From positions 4,820,603 through 4,884,602 of the forward strand of contig JAAONU010000013.1 of assembly GCA_012932295.1 (NCBI GenBank): a DNA stretch of 64,000 nt, given 5' to 3'. Positions within the stretch are counted from its first letter, which is position 1, and the number at the start of each line of letters is the position of its first letter. Shown piece after piece: positions 50,546 through 61,800 of this stretch. A program made the translations under genes and the position numbers. The DNA is from Cyclina sinensis (lineage: Eukaryota > Mollusca > Bivalvia > Venerida > Veneridae). The notes beneath the pieces were generated by a model, which saw only the letters and a list, made by a program, of their open reading frames with translations, made no database searches and was not told the DNA's origin.

Positions 50546-51900
50546 TCAAAACTGTATGGTGTAAGACAACTATTTAAAAATGTATCGTGTAAGATAACTA
50601 TTTAAGACTGTATCGTGTAAAATAACTGTATAGCGTATGACAACTATTTAAAACTGTAAGGTGTAAGAAAACTTCTAATACCTGTATCGCGTAAGAAAAC
50701 TATTTAAAACTGTATCATGTAAGTCAGTTATTTAAAATTGAATGGTGTAAGTCAACTATTTAAAACTGTATCGTGTAAGACAAATATTAAAAACTGTATC
50801 GTGTAATACAACTATTTAAAGTTTTCGTGTTAAACAGTAATTTAAAACTGTATGGTGTAAGACAACTGTTTAAGACAAGTACGTAAAACTGTATGGTGTA
50901 AGACAAGTATTAAAAACATTATTGTGTAAAACAACTATTCAAAACTATATGGTGTATGACAACTATTTAAAACTGTATCGTGTAAGACAACCATCTAAAA
51001 CTGCATCGTGTAAGACAACTGTTTAAAACTGTATCGAGTAAGATAACTATTTAAAACCGGATCGTGTAAAAAACTATTAAAAACTGTATCGTGTAAAACA
51101 ACTATTAAAACTGTATCATGTAAATCAAAGATTAAACATTTATCGGGTAAGACAGTTATTTCAAATTGAAAGGTGTGAGACATTTATATAAGACAACTAC
51201 GTAAAACTGTATGGTGTAAGACAAGTATTTTAAACTTTATGCTGTAATGCAACTATTCAAAACTGTATGGTGTATGGCAACTATTTAAAACCATATCGTG
51301 TAAGACAACTGTTTAAAAATGTAGCGTGTAAGACAACTATTTTAAACTGTATCGTGTAAGACAACTGTTTAAAACTGTATCGTGTAAGACAACTGTTTAA
51401 AACTGTATCGTGTAAGACAACTATTTATGACAACTATTTAAAACTGTATCGTGTAAGACAACCATTTAAAACTGTATCGTGTAAGACAACTGTTTAAAAC
51501 TGTATCGTGTAAGATAACTATTTAAAACCGTATCGTGTAAGACAACTGTTTAAAACAGTTTCGAAGACAACTATTTAAAACCGTATCGTGTAAGATAACT
51601 ATTTAAAACGGTATCGTGTAAGACAACTAATTAAAACGGTATCGAGTAAGACAACTATTTGAAACTGTATCGTGTAAGATAACTATTTAAAACTGTATCG
51701 TGTAGGACAACTATTTAAAACTGTATCGTGTAAGATAACTATTTAAAACTGTATCGTGTACGACAACTATTTAGAACGGTATCGTGTAAGATAACTATTT
51801 AAAACTGTATCGTGTAAGACAACTATTTATAACTGTATCGTGTAAGACAACTATTTAAAACGGTATCGTGTAAGACAACTTCTACTGAAAACTGTATCGT
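50546..51900. repeat. 28-bp satellite array 2
   Basis: Same 28-bp family as array 1, about 48 copies. The left half repeats the order of rare variants seen in the higher-order unit of array 1 (AAAGTTTTCGTGTTAAAC near 50818, AGACAAGTACG near 50873, TTTATGCTGTAATGC near 51235). It has more differences than the two array 1 copies have from each other. The right half is more uniform and is rich in CGGTATCG variants. Confidence 0.92.
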
Positions 51901-52121
51901 TAATATGCAAGTTAAATAGCAACTTGTTTCAACTATAATTATGGAGTTGTTGAATAAGTTTTTGGAACCGCACGGTCTTATTAAACAACTATGAGTATTT
52001 TGAACTATATGGTGACAGAACTATTTAAAATGTATAGTGTAAAACAGACTTTTTAACAAATTGAAGTTTTTAGTGAACTAATACATCTAAAATGACCAGA
52101 AAATCACTAATCCATAAAACT

Positions 52122-52382
52122 ACGACAGTTGTGGGCCAGTGGTAACGCACAAGACTTGTAATCCAAAGGTGACGAGTTCGATCCCGCTCCTCTACTAACA
52201 TTAATAATTATCTTTAAGACCCTCCTGTGTATCAGTGCAATATACCGAGCATAAAGCAAGAACCAGACAATTTTCTTGAATAAGACGCTTTCTGTATCTT
52301 GCACTGTCCCCCACAGCCTAAAATAATTAAAACTCTGCAAGAGGCGTCAGTCACATTGGCAACCGCTACCGACGATAAATAT
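52122..52382 (+). mobile_element. tRNA-derived SINE, copy 2
   Basis: A box TGGGCCAGTGG and B box GAGTTCGATCC are followed by CTAACATTAATAATTAT, a GTATCAGTGCAATATACCGA block, CTTTCTGTATCTTGCAC and a tail with GGCGTCAGTC and ACCGCTACCGAC. The order is the same as in the minus-strand copy at 4672-4928. Part of the body (the GGTGAGACGTTAAACC block of copy 1) is shortened here. Confidence 0.82.
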
Positions 52383-53649
52383 ACTCAGACAGATATATGT
52401 CGGCCACTGGATACAATAAGAACGATGTTCCGTTAACCCTCAACGAATGAAAACATTTCCATTTAGTCTTTATGTGCTTTGATGGATTTTATCTACAAAT
52501 CTCCAGTCTATAATCAAACAAGAGATCTGGCTTTTCGGTCCAGTATTCAAAACGATGTTAAAATGTTAAAAAGGAAATGAATTAAATTAATTACCCACTG
52601 GATTTGTCAATATTAAAAGTGAAATATCTCAGTCGCAACGTTCCTTTGTTACATAAATAATGACATATTTTATTTGCCTTGGTTCAGGTCATCAATTTTA
52701 TTCTTTTTGCTTCATGTGTGGCACTCCATAAATAGTTGTGTACATATTTACATTGTGAAAGTTTAGGACTTAAAACACTTGATTTCCAGTGTAAGTATCT
52801 TACGATTGCATTTCGTGTGCATTTCTCTTCGCGTGATATCAGAAAGGACCGTCAAAGTCGTAATTTTATACCCCTTCTATCAGAAGAACACTCATGGCTG
52901 TGTACTTATCGTCTTTTTTTGTGAGGGAAGAATCTTTTCAACAATATTTCCAAATGAACATATTTATATTTGCCAGGTTGCAGGGTTAATCAGTTGAGCT
53001 TTGAGTTGGTTAAAGGCTCTATAATTTTCCCTTCTCTCTTTTTTTCTCGATTAACTATTTTATTGTCAAGCCAGCATAAAAAGATGACCTTTATAATGAT
53101 ATACAAAATGTATAAAATACACGTTAAATGATGATTCGTTTGATATATAGGAAAAAATTGTGGGCAGTAAATAGGATTGTGTCCTGTGTGTCATCTTTGA
53201 ATCGATGTTCTCAAAGTCATAGAAAGGGCAAAAGTTGTGCCGTTTTCGAGAGTTTTTGGTTATACACTAGGCATAAGCTTATTCTGCAATGCATTTTGAA
53301 ACTCATTTGACTATGAAGACTATTGGTTAGCCGTGACGTCTCCCCGACAGTTCCGCGACATTCCTCTTTCTGTGTAGATGAAGCGAAAAAAATCTAAAAA
53401 TCTACACATTCATTGTAAAAAATATTTAAATGATAAGGAAAGAACAGAAAATAGAGTTTGAGAACCCTGTGTCTATAAAAATAATTCTCTAGCAGACGAC
53501 AGATCACTAAAGATATCGTGTTTTTCAGCTTGACAAAAAGATTGTAACTGACCATGCCTCTCTGATCAGACATCATCAACTCAGGTCAGAAATATCTGGG
53601 AAGCATATTCGAAAAGCAAATTTCAGGCAACGCGATTAATATCATATTT
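52383..53649. other. intronic stretch, nothing recognised
   Basis: Unique AT-rich DNA between the second SINE and the TIR element. No open frame here has protein-like composition. Confidence 0.5.
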
Positions 53650-54485
53650 TATGCTCCCCGAAGGGAGAGCATGAAGTCGCCACCTTGTCCGTCTGTTTGT
53701 CTGTCCTTCTGTCCGTCTGTCCGCCCGTTGTGTTTGCCCGGAGCATAACTTGAAAACCCTTGGACATAATTTGTTTAAACTGCACACAGTCGAAGAGGGC
53801 ATTGAGGCGGAGTGCAGTGCCAAAGAACCATAACTCTATTTTCCCCCGTTTTTGAATCATCTCCCCTTTAGAAAAATCTTGTCCTGAGCATAACCTGAAA
53901 ACCCTTGGGCATAATTTGTTTAAACTCCACACAGTGGTAGAGGGCATTGAGGCGGAGTGCAGTGACAAAGAACCATAACTCTATTTTCCCCCGTTTTTGA
54001 ATCATCTCCCATTTAGAAAAATCTTGCCCGGAACATAACCTGAAAACCCTTGGACATAATTTGTTTAAACTGAAGACAGCAGTGGTAGAGGGCATTGAGG
54101 CGGAGTGCAGTGCAAAAGAACCATAACTCTATTTTGCCCCGTTTTTGAATCATCTCCCCTTTTAGAAAAATCTTGTCCGGAGCATAACCTGAAAACCCTT
54201 GGACATAATTTGTTTAAACTCCACACAGTGGTAGAGGGCATCGAGGCGGAGTGCAGTGCCAAAGAACCATAACTCTATTTTGCCCCGTTTTTGAATCATC
54301 TCCCCTTTTAGAAAAATCTTGTCCGGAGCATAACCTGAAAACCCTTGGACATAATTTTTTAAGCTGCACACAGTAATAGAGGGCATCGAGACAGAGTGCA
54401 GTGCCAAAAATGTGCCCACTTTATGACTTTGCCTGTATGTTCTTGCCTTGCACATGTCCTTTTGGCTCCTGCTTCGGGGAGCATA
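53650..54485. mobile_element. TIR element with internal tandem repeats (MITE-like)
   Basis: The left end TATGCTCCCCGAAG and the right end CTTCGGGGAGCATA are perfect inverted repeats. TA at both edges could be the target duplication of a Tc1/mariner-type element. After the left end comes a GTCCGTCTGT-rich microsatellite-like stretch (53690-53730). Then about four and a half copies of a 145-149-base repeat begin GAGCATAAC at 53741, 53886, 54031 (GAACATAAC), 54180 and 54326. Open minus-strand frames here are periodic copies of the same repeat and are not host genes. No transposase is present, so the element is non-autonomous. Confidence 0.82.
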
Positions 54486-56242
54486 TGTCGGTTTTACCGA
54501 TCGCCTTGTGTTCGAATTCTCCTATGTTCTCGATTTACAAACCCTTTATCTATTCAAACATGAGTTTATCGTAAGGTTCATATATGTTCAAATTAGCACT
54601 ATCTCTTTTCTGTCAAATCATTCCACCCAAAAGAAAATATTAAAATGATCTATGTTTTAGATACGTGTGAAAATTGGGTTAACTTAAATCATCGACGAAA
54701 AGAACTTTATGTAAATTTGAATACTAAATATATAAGTATTGCTACAATAATTTGCACATAATTTATGAGGTTTTTTTAAATCTGTAAGGAGATGATAAAT
54801 CTTATTAAGACCCATTTTCGACCGTTGAATAAAAACTTACAGATATACAAACTCGAAAATATGTAATAATTGTCATGTATTAAGTCAAAATAAAACTTCT
54901 GCATTTTCCCGTCTTTTAAACTCAAGTAAATTTTTGCTATTAAAGAAGTAGACGTGTATTGTAGTAAATAAGATCACCTTCTATCTAGCTCACACTGCTT
55001 TATTCGCGAACGTTAAAGAAAAGAAGGACCCACATTAACAGGAAGATATACAACAGGCATTATAACGTATATAAAATACGCTCCTTTGCGATGTTTATCA
55101 AGACTTTGTTGTCATTCTTAAGGAAGGCACAGGTGGAGAAAGCATCAACTGGAATACGAGACTTTGTGTGTTTGGAGTTAAGTTTTATCGAATAAAATAC
55201 AATATAGAAAACAGTGATTAGTGATAAAAAATAATTAAGACCCATTTTGAAAGCGCCGCGTGGGATTTCGTTTAATGATGTATGACGCACTAACTACATT
55301 TGTATATTCAGTCCTTTGCATAAAATTTTTAAATTTAGTTATTGACATAAAAGCACCAAGCTTTGTATTAAAGGATTAAATCTCGGTGTTTGAAAAGTGT
55401 GAATGTTGACAGACGGACCCTATAGCAGTTAGAGAGTCTTTAAATTAAAATAAACTTCAGAAGAAGACGGTCAGTAAAAGAAAGGAACAGACAGAGTTAG
55501 AAATAGTTCACAATACGTGTTCTTTGTTTAATGATAACTTTTGGAAGTACTTTAAAACTGAGACTTAAAGTTAGTAAGTAGGACAAATGCGATTTAAATC
55601 AGCTAAATTCACATAGATAGTGCAAATTAAATATACGATTGAATCTTAACTGTGTTTGTGATTACATGTTGACAAGGAGGATTTTAGGCAATATTTAGAT
55701 GGAAATAAATCAGCTGTCGAAATATTTTCAGTGATGTCAGTTATAATCACAGTTAGAGTAAGAATCATTTCTTATTTTATGTCTAGCGAGTTATGTCTAA
55801 AATAGTTCTAGATTTTAATGATTGATTGTATAAATTTACGTATATTTGCATAAAAATGTATTTAAAACGCATCTGTCTTTAAAACTTTTTCCTGTGAGCT
55901 TTTTGCTCGGTATTAAGTTAATTTTGGTCGAATATTTAAAAATATGCATAAATTTATCTCTGAATATCTATCAAGAAGTATGGATTATGTCTAAATAGAA
56001 GTATTTTATATTTTATTTTACCGTGAGAAATTGTCCACGGTCGAAATTTCAGGTATTCGAATGCCAGAACTTAATGAATGTGTCAGTCTTTTGTACAATA
56101 TTGATTTTTTCCTGTCGGGTTTTTGTGCCTATTTCGCAACAATGTGCACGCCTGCAGCTTCTATACAAAAACGAAATTGTTGTACAGAAATTTTAGGGGG
56201 AAACCAATACAGACGATAAATAAAATCAAGATTTTTTTCTTG

Positions 56243-56382
56243 ATGTTTGACCTCGTGGTCACGCGCTAGATTCGTAATCCAGAGGTCTGCTTCTTTACTA
56301 GCAATTCCAATTGTCTTACGGAGGAAACTTGAAACCAACGGGTCTGCAGTGACACTTTAAACATGCACGACGATAAATGAAC
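56243..56382 (+). mobile_element. partial SINE, copy 3 (decayed)
   Basis: ACCTCGTGGTCACGCGCTAG followed by CGTAATCCAGAGGT matches the SINE head (compare TTGTAATCCAAAGGT in copy 2). The B-box portion is deleted, and a CTTTACTAGCA block and a CGACGATAAAT tail remain. It is a decayed, internally deleted member of the same family. Confidence 0.55.
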
Positions 56383-57604
56383 GCAAACAAAGCAAATCCA
56401 TGCATATTTGTCCCTGCTCCTTCCTTTACTAACACCCGATAGTTGTTTAGGATGTCACGGAGGTCTCGTACATTGATTTTTGTCTTAATGAACCAGTGTG
56501 TATCCGGAACTTAAGTCATTATGTTTTACTTGGCACTAACACCGCCCCACCCCCAAACTCACGAACGACTAAACTTAGGCATTGCTGAGTTACCAGTTCC
56601 AGTGATAGATAGAAAGATAATGATGAATACCTGTTTTTACCTACGGACGGACACACGAATGCACAACACTTTCTAAATTGCTGACTTATTAAATTGTTTC
56701 ACTCTTTTTTTTTTATTTTCTATTTCATCATTTAATATTTAAAGATTTTTTAGTTTGAATAAGCATCTGTCGAAAAAACAAAACATGAATAGGAATAGTT
56801 GTCAGTGACAGGATCATTGCTTGGTTAATATTAGGGCAATGAATTTCGTCTTATCAACTGTAACAAATAATGATGTTATTTAACAAAACATCTTCTGAAT
56901 TTTTACATCTTTAACCTTTTTTTGAGATATGCTAATTTCATTATGAAATATATAATATATCTCTGTTTGATCACGTATGTATCTAAAGAAAAACTCATTC
57001 ACCTGTTAATCTTTTAAATACCAATAATAAAATATTAGTAAACTCAGACCTTTGCTTTGAATGACTGTGACGGTGAGGTCAGTGCTTGTAATTTTTGTGC
57101 TTTTGTGGATAATATCAAATAAAGCTGTAAATCCCACAGCACTAAGGTCAAACTCAACGAAATTACAGCTGTTTTTGTTAAATGCGGTTAAATATTGATA
57201 TTGAAGATTTCTTAAGTAATTTGATTCAGCCAGGAAAAAAGTGTATATGTAAAGGTTTTCAAATCAACAAAGCTTCTAGTTCTAAAATAGAAGTAATGAT
57301 GATGATGATGGCAATGATGATAATGGACTGAAAACTGAAGCTGTTAAAACTTTGCTGCTGCTACTGTTGTTTCTGGTGATATTTTAAAGAAATATCTTTA
57401 TATCCTTTTTTTTTAAACAAAACTCATATAAGAGAGCGTTTTTTTTTTTTCTGTAATGTCTGTGAAATTAACACGGAATATGTACGTCTAACAGCGAAAT
57501 GAATAATTGCCTGAATTTACTGTTACGATTAGACTATTTATCTTATCTTGAAGTGTGGATGAAAGTACAAATAAAATATCAGTCGCAGAAATAAAGATCT
57601 ACTG

Positions 57605-58090
57605 ATTATAATCCTGTAATGTATATATGGGATACCTCATTGGAACATTGGCATATGTATAAAGGAGATACTGGCCGTTAATTGTCACATGTATATAGAG
57701 AGATTTGTCGTAAAATGTCACGTGTATAAAGGAGATATTGTTCGTAAATTGCCACGTGTGTATAGGAGATAATGGTTGTAAATTACTACGTGTACATAAG
57801 AGAAATTGGTCGTAATCAGTCATGTGCGTATTGGAAATATTAATAGTGTATTGTCACGTGTATATAGGAGACACTGGTCGTAAATTGTCACGTGTATATA
57901 GGCTACACTCAATGTAAATTTAACACGTGTATATTTGAGTGATTGGTTGTAAACTGTCATGTGTATATAGGAGTTATCGCTCGTAAAATATCATGTAAAT
58001 ATAGAAGTTCTCTGTCGAACATTTTCAAATGTAAGTGGAAGACCTTTGTCGTTAATTGAAACATTTAATTGTAACATGTATATAGGAAAC
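57605..58090. repeat. 34-bp degenerate repeat carrying E-box-like words
   Basis: The approximate unit is GTCACGTGTATATAGGAGAT then ACTGGTCGTAAATT, 34 bases, about 14 degenerate copies. Several copies keep CACGTG, the palindromic E-box bound by bHLH-zip factors; others have CATGTG or TACGTG. It ends about 190 bases before exon 8. Confidence 0.75.
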
Positions 58091-58275
58091 AGGAATTGTA
58101 CACTTTCACCATGTTCCTGAGAAGTCATTGGTGTACACGCACAACGTCTAATTAGGATTCATTCTGTTCATTAAGCTGGTGTTGATTAACTATGCTCTAC
58201 AAAATGTTTTTCATTTAAAACTTCTTCTCCTGTGGACAAATTACATGACAGTATTTTTCTTTGTTTATCTTGCAG

Positions 58276-58440
58276 CCGTCGGGTCGGCGGTCGAACGGTC
58301 CTCGAGCTGCGTCGGGTCAGTTACGTGGTCGAGACAGGAGAGGCCAGACGCAAGTGCACGGACTGGGCATCGCCTCGACGGAGACCCCGCACACACCATT
58401 GCGTAAAATAGAGGAAGATGCTCTACCAAAAGTTGAAGAG
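58276..58440 (+). CDS. KY/hillarin-like protein, coding exon 8
   Basis: 55 codons, phase 0 at both ends. The acceptor is TTTATCTTGCAG and the donor is GAG followed by GTAAAA. The peptide opens PSGRRSNGPRAASGQLRG and passes through a basic RDRRGQ segment to an acidic EEDALPKVEE. It is GC-rich compared with its surroundings and probably disordered. Joined to exon 7 it reads GLRP then PSGRR, another RPxSxR-like phosphosite, which supports the link across the long intron. The alternative frame hits a stop within the exon. Confidence 0.82.
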
Positions 58441-58664
58441 GTAAAATCACGTGACGTTTTTCTAAAATTATCAGAATTTCTGATTGGTCAGTTAATACAA
58501 ACCATGCATTTACTTGAGATAAATTTCTTTTCTTTATCTTTTGACATAAACGTAATCAGCAATAGAGAAGGATAGTTGTTAGGGAAAATTTACTTTAGAA
58601 ATTACTTTCTTCAGCTGCACAGGATTTAATCACTCCTGATACTAACCTTACTTTTCACGAATAG
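58441..58664 (+). other. intron 8 (224 bp)
   Basis: Short intron from GTAAAA to CACGAATAG. The open frame of exon 8 runs some 40 codons into it, but the phase and the downstream acceptor favour splicing. Confidence 0.65.
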
Positions 58665-58829
58665 ATGGAATCCAAGATAATGGTTCGAAGTCGTCCAGAC
58701 AGTGGAATAGCTGTAAGCACATCATCAGCCAGTTACTCTAGTTCCGAGCTGCATAAAGAACGTGACTTGGATGTAGACGAACACTACCATACCACCTCTT
58801 GCCAAGAAATGCTCGAAAAAGTCTCCAAG
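58665..58829 (+). CDS. KY/hillarin-like protein, coding exon 9
   Basis: 55 codons, phase 0 at both ends. The acceptor is ACGAATAG, with a short pyrimidine tract, and the donor is AAG followed by GTATGA. The peptide MESKIMVRSRPDSGIAVSTS contains a third [DE]SGI motif, followed by a Ser-rich run and an acidic-to-helical segment HTTSCQEMLEKVSK leading into the folded domain of exon 10. The borders are inferred from phase and splice consensus, since there is no long open frame. Confidence 0.78.
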
Positions 58830-61800
58830 GTATGATTATTGCTTTATATAGAAGGTACGTCTGTAGCAATGTGTAGATAGAATGCCTGATTCTGGATTTA
58901 GAAAATTATCCAATGAATGCTTTTGACTTTTTAAAAGTGGAAGTCTCTAAAGTGTGCGTGAACAAGTCTCTAAAATAGGAGCATGGGGACAGGACAATAT
59001 CTTTTCGGTGGAAATTTGCATTACTTCCCTTGCAGAAAAATAAGAATAAAATGGTCAGTCCTATTTCAGCGCAATCTCAACTTTCAAAAAAATATCCAGC
59101 GTTTTTTTTCCAGATATATATTCTTAAGAAACCGTATTCTCCGTGACATGCTTGTGGCTAGTTTAAAGTAAATAATAAGGGTAGGCCTGTTTCTGTATTT
59201 AGAAGCAGAAGTTTTCAACGTAAACGTGTAGCTATATTTAGAAACCTGGATTGCTGCAGCAGCCCGTGTTGATGTCTTTTAGCAAGAACATGTATAATAA
59301 TTTACAGTCAAGAAAAATAATATTTCTATTTTTGTGCAAAATATATTTGAATAACACACTGTAGGACCCATTTTGCCTGTATGGTCACATAGACTTAAAG
59401 CCAATTTGCATTGTAAAACGCCTCTATTTGCTGTATGCCAAATATACCTCAAAACTGACAGTCAAAGTCGTGATTGTGGTAAAAATACCAGGGTGAAATT
59501 TGTTTTGTTGGCATGTATACCTAGCCAGGCAACATCTTACAGTCTGTTATCACATGAAATGGGACTTGTGTTTTTTTTATCTCTTTATAGTGTTTATTTT
59601 GTTTCTGAAAAAGAACAATCGACCCTGTACGTCATCGTTGGAAAGATTCTATCTGATAAAAGTAACATACCTCTTAAATTACGACATACATCTTAAATAG
59701 CATGGCTTTTTAACAATTGTTTCTAAGGTAAAGTATTCCACTTCTGTGCGTCCAAGGATGTATTAGTGGGTAAAATGATAAAACTGGTTTTCAATTTGCT
59801 TTTAAGGACAAATTGTGTTTTATTTGAAAATAATATTGGGAGAAGCGTGTAATTTATGAGGTGAGAAAGATTGTTTCTATTGAACGCTGAAACGAAGTTT
59901 CTTAGAAACGAGCAGCGCGTGCAGTCAGTGTCGTCTGCCTTTGTCTAAATCATGACGGATAGACGTAGAAAATGGATTCCATACGTTTAATCTCTTCGTT
60001 TTGTTTGATTTATTACTGAAAGAAAACAATTCGTTCATAATTCTGTTACAGGCTCTCTAACAACTCTGGAAAATGCACTTAACTAAATTTATTGCACTCA
60101 TTGTGAAATATATCAATGTTTTGACAAGGTAGCACTTAGAATTCAAAGGTTGTTGCGGTTAAATTTACTGTACATGTGTCTAATATACTTTGTAAATACG
60201 GTAAATTAGAAAAAAAATGCGACTGAATATTAAAATACTCCATCGTTGATTTCATAAAAAGGCGGACATAGTCCTCTGTCAAATTAATATATATATTACT
60301 AGAATAGAACTTTTGACAGTTTTGCAATTTACATAAAATAATATTTCTTTTTTTTGTTGTAATAGAAATTCTCACATTATTAAAAGCCGGTCAAGGGTAA
60401 ATAATCATTTCATTAAAAATGGATGCACAAAATCGAGAAATCATTCTTCAATATAAAATGGCGTTATAAATGGCTTTTGAGTATTTTCTAGTGCGCTGAT
60501 TCGCATTTTAAAGTTTAACAATGTTTGAAAAGTGGATCAGTTGCCATTATGTTTTATGTAGTTTTGTTAAAAGATTCATTGAATTGCATTGAAGAGTTTA
60601 TATTGAATTTTAATTTCAACTCTATGAAAAGGCATGAAGTGTTAACATTCATATAAATATATCGTCTGCCATTGTTCGCTTTGGCTACATTAGTTTGAGC
60701 TTCGGATTTGCCGGCTGAGCAAATAGTGGCAAATCATTTATCTGACAATGTTATAACATTTTTCTTTTGTTGATTTATCACCATCTAGGCATTTATCACG
60801 GAAAATAAAAACATAATGAATCATAAATTGTCTGGTTTCCAGTCATGATTCAAACAAATAACTGGAGGTAACCAGTCTAAGATTCTACAGGAACTATGTT
60901 TAAGATATCCGGCTTCCTGGTTTCCTCAGCTTAAATCTTAACTTAGTTTTACCCATTTTATATTTGATATTTTTACGATTTTCAGAGTAATTGCTATTTA
61001 TAGTGTAGTTATGACCCAGTGCTAATGGGGCAGGTGACAGCAGATCCCTTTAAACCATATCAAGCGCCTAGCCGTCGTCTTTGAACCAACACTCGCTTTC
61101 AGAGAATACGAACCTGAAAATAAATGAATTATACTTGATTACATGGTTATCAAATCTACCAATGCCAGTATTATCTTGTCCTGAGTCTTTAAACAACTCC
61201 AACCAGATAACATCCAAGTGTGGTGATTTTTTTTGGTTTTCTGCCTAATTTGCCTACTATTTAGAATGCCATTAATAGTTAGGGGAATATCTGTGTATGG
61301 GCATTCACTCCAGGTTCCACACCTGATTGGAGAAACCACAACAAAGCAATTTTTAGGATTCGGTTTTTCAGAAAAGTCAGCTGTTTTAGTTTTAGGCCTA
61401 TCACAACTGGGACTTGATATAAAGAGCCAGATGGTAGTTCCACAATACTAGCTGGAGAGCTACAGTGACATAATCAAGGTCAAATAAACGCTTGTCATTA
61501 ATTTAAGAAAGTGAGTTGCACTAAGTGATTATCAGTTAGTGGGGACATTTTAAAAGAAAAGCATGCCCTAATTTCTTGGATTTGCTAAAATTCAGATTTC
61601 AAACCATGGCAATAAAGCAAGCAGAGTTTGCAAATGTCTTCTCTTACCTGACCATGTTCAAACAAACAGGCGTGTCTCCTGAAGTGAGACATTAATTATA
61701 TCTTACACCCCTGAATCTTAACTGACTAAACTTCTGAAGTTTTTATCTTGGTCAAATGGGCAGAAGGTGCCAGTCATGAATAGACTTTACAGATTTCTAA

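Larger units (their letters stand above)
39336..58275 (+). other. intron 7 (18.9 kb), repeat-filled
   Basis: Starts GTAAGT and ends TATCTTGCAG. It holds the foldback, the palindrome, the 28-bp satellite arrays, the segmental duplication, two SINE copies, a TIR element and the 34-bp array listed separately. Gaps such as 41223-45538 and 54486-56242 show only AT-rich DNA. The 131-codon minus-strand frame at 43733-44128 has no recognisable domain. The exon 7 to exon 8 link across this distance is inferred from phase and composition. Confidence 0.6.

Noticed and set aside
52107..52340. 77-codon minus-strand open frame
   Set aside because: It is the antisense of the SINE copy at 52122-52382.
53642..54455. 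Series of similar minus-strand open frames around a repeated 'SLNKLCPRVF' peptide
   Set aside because: They are periodic translations of the 145-149-base repeat inside the TIR element, not a gene family.
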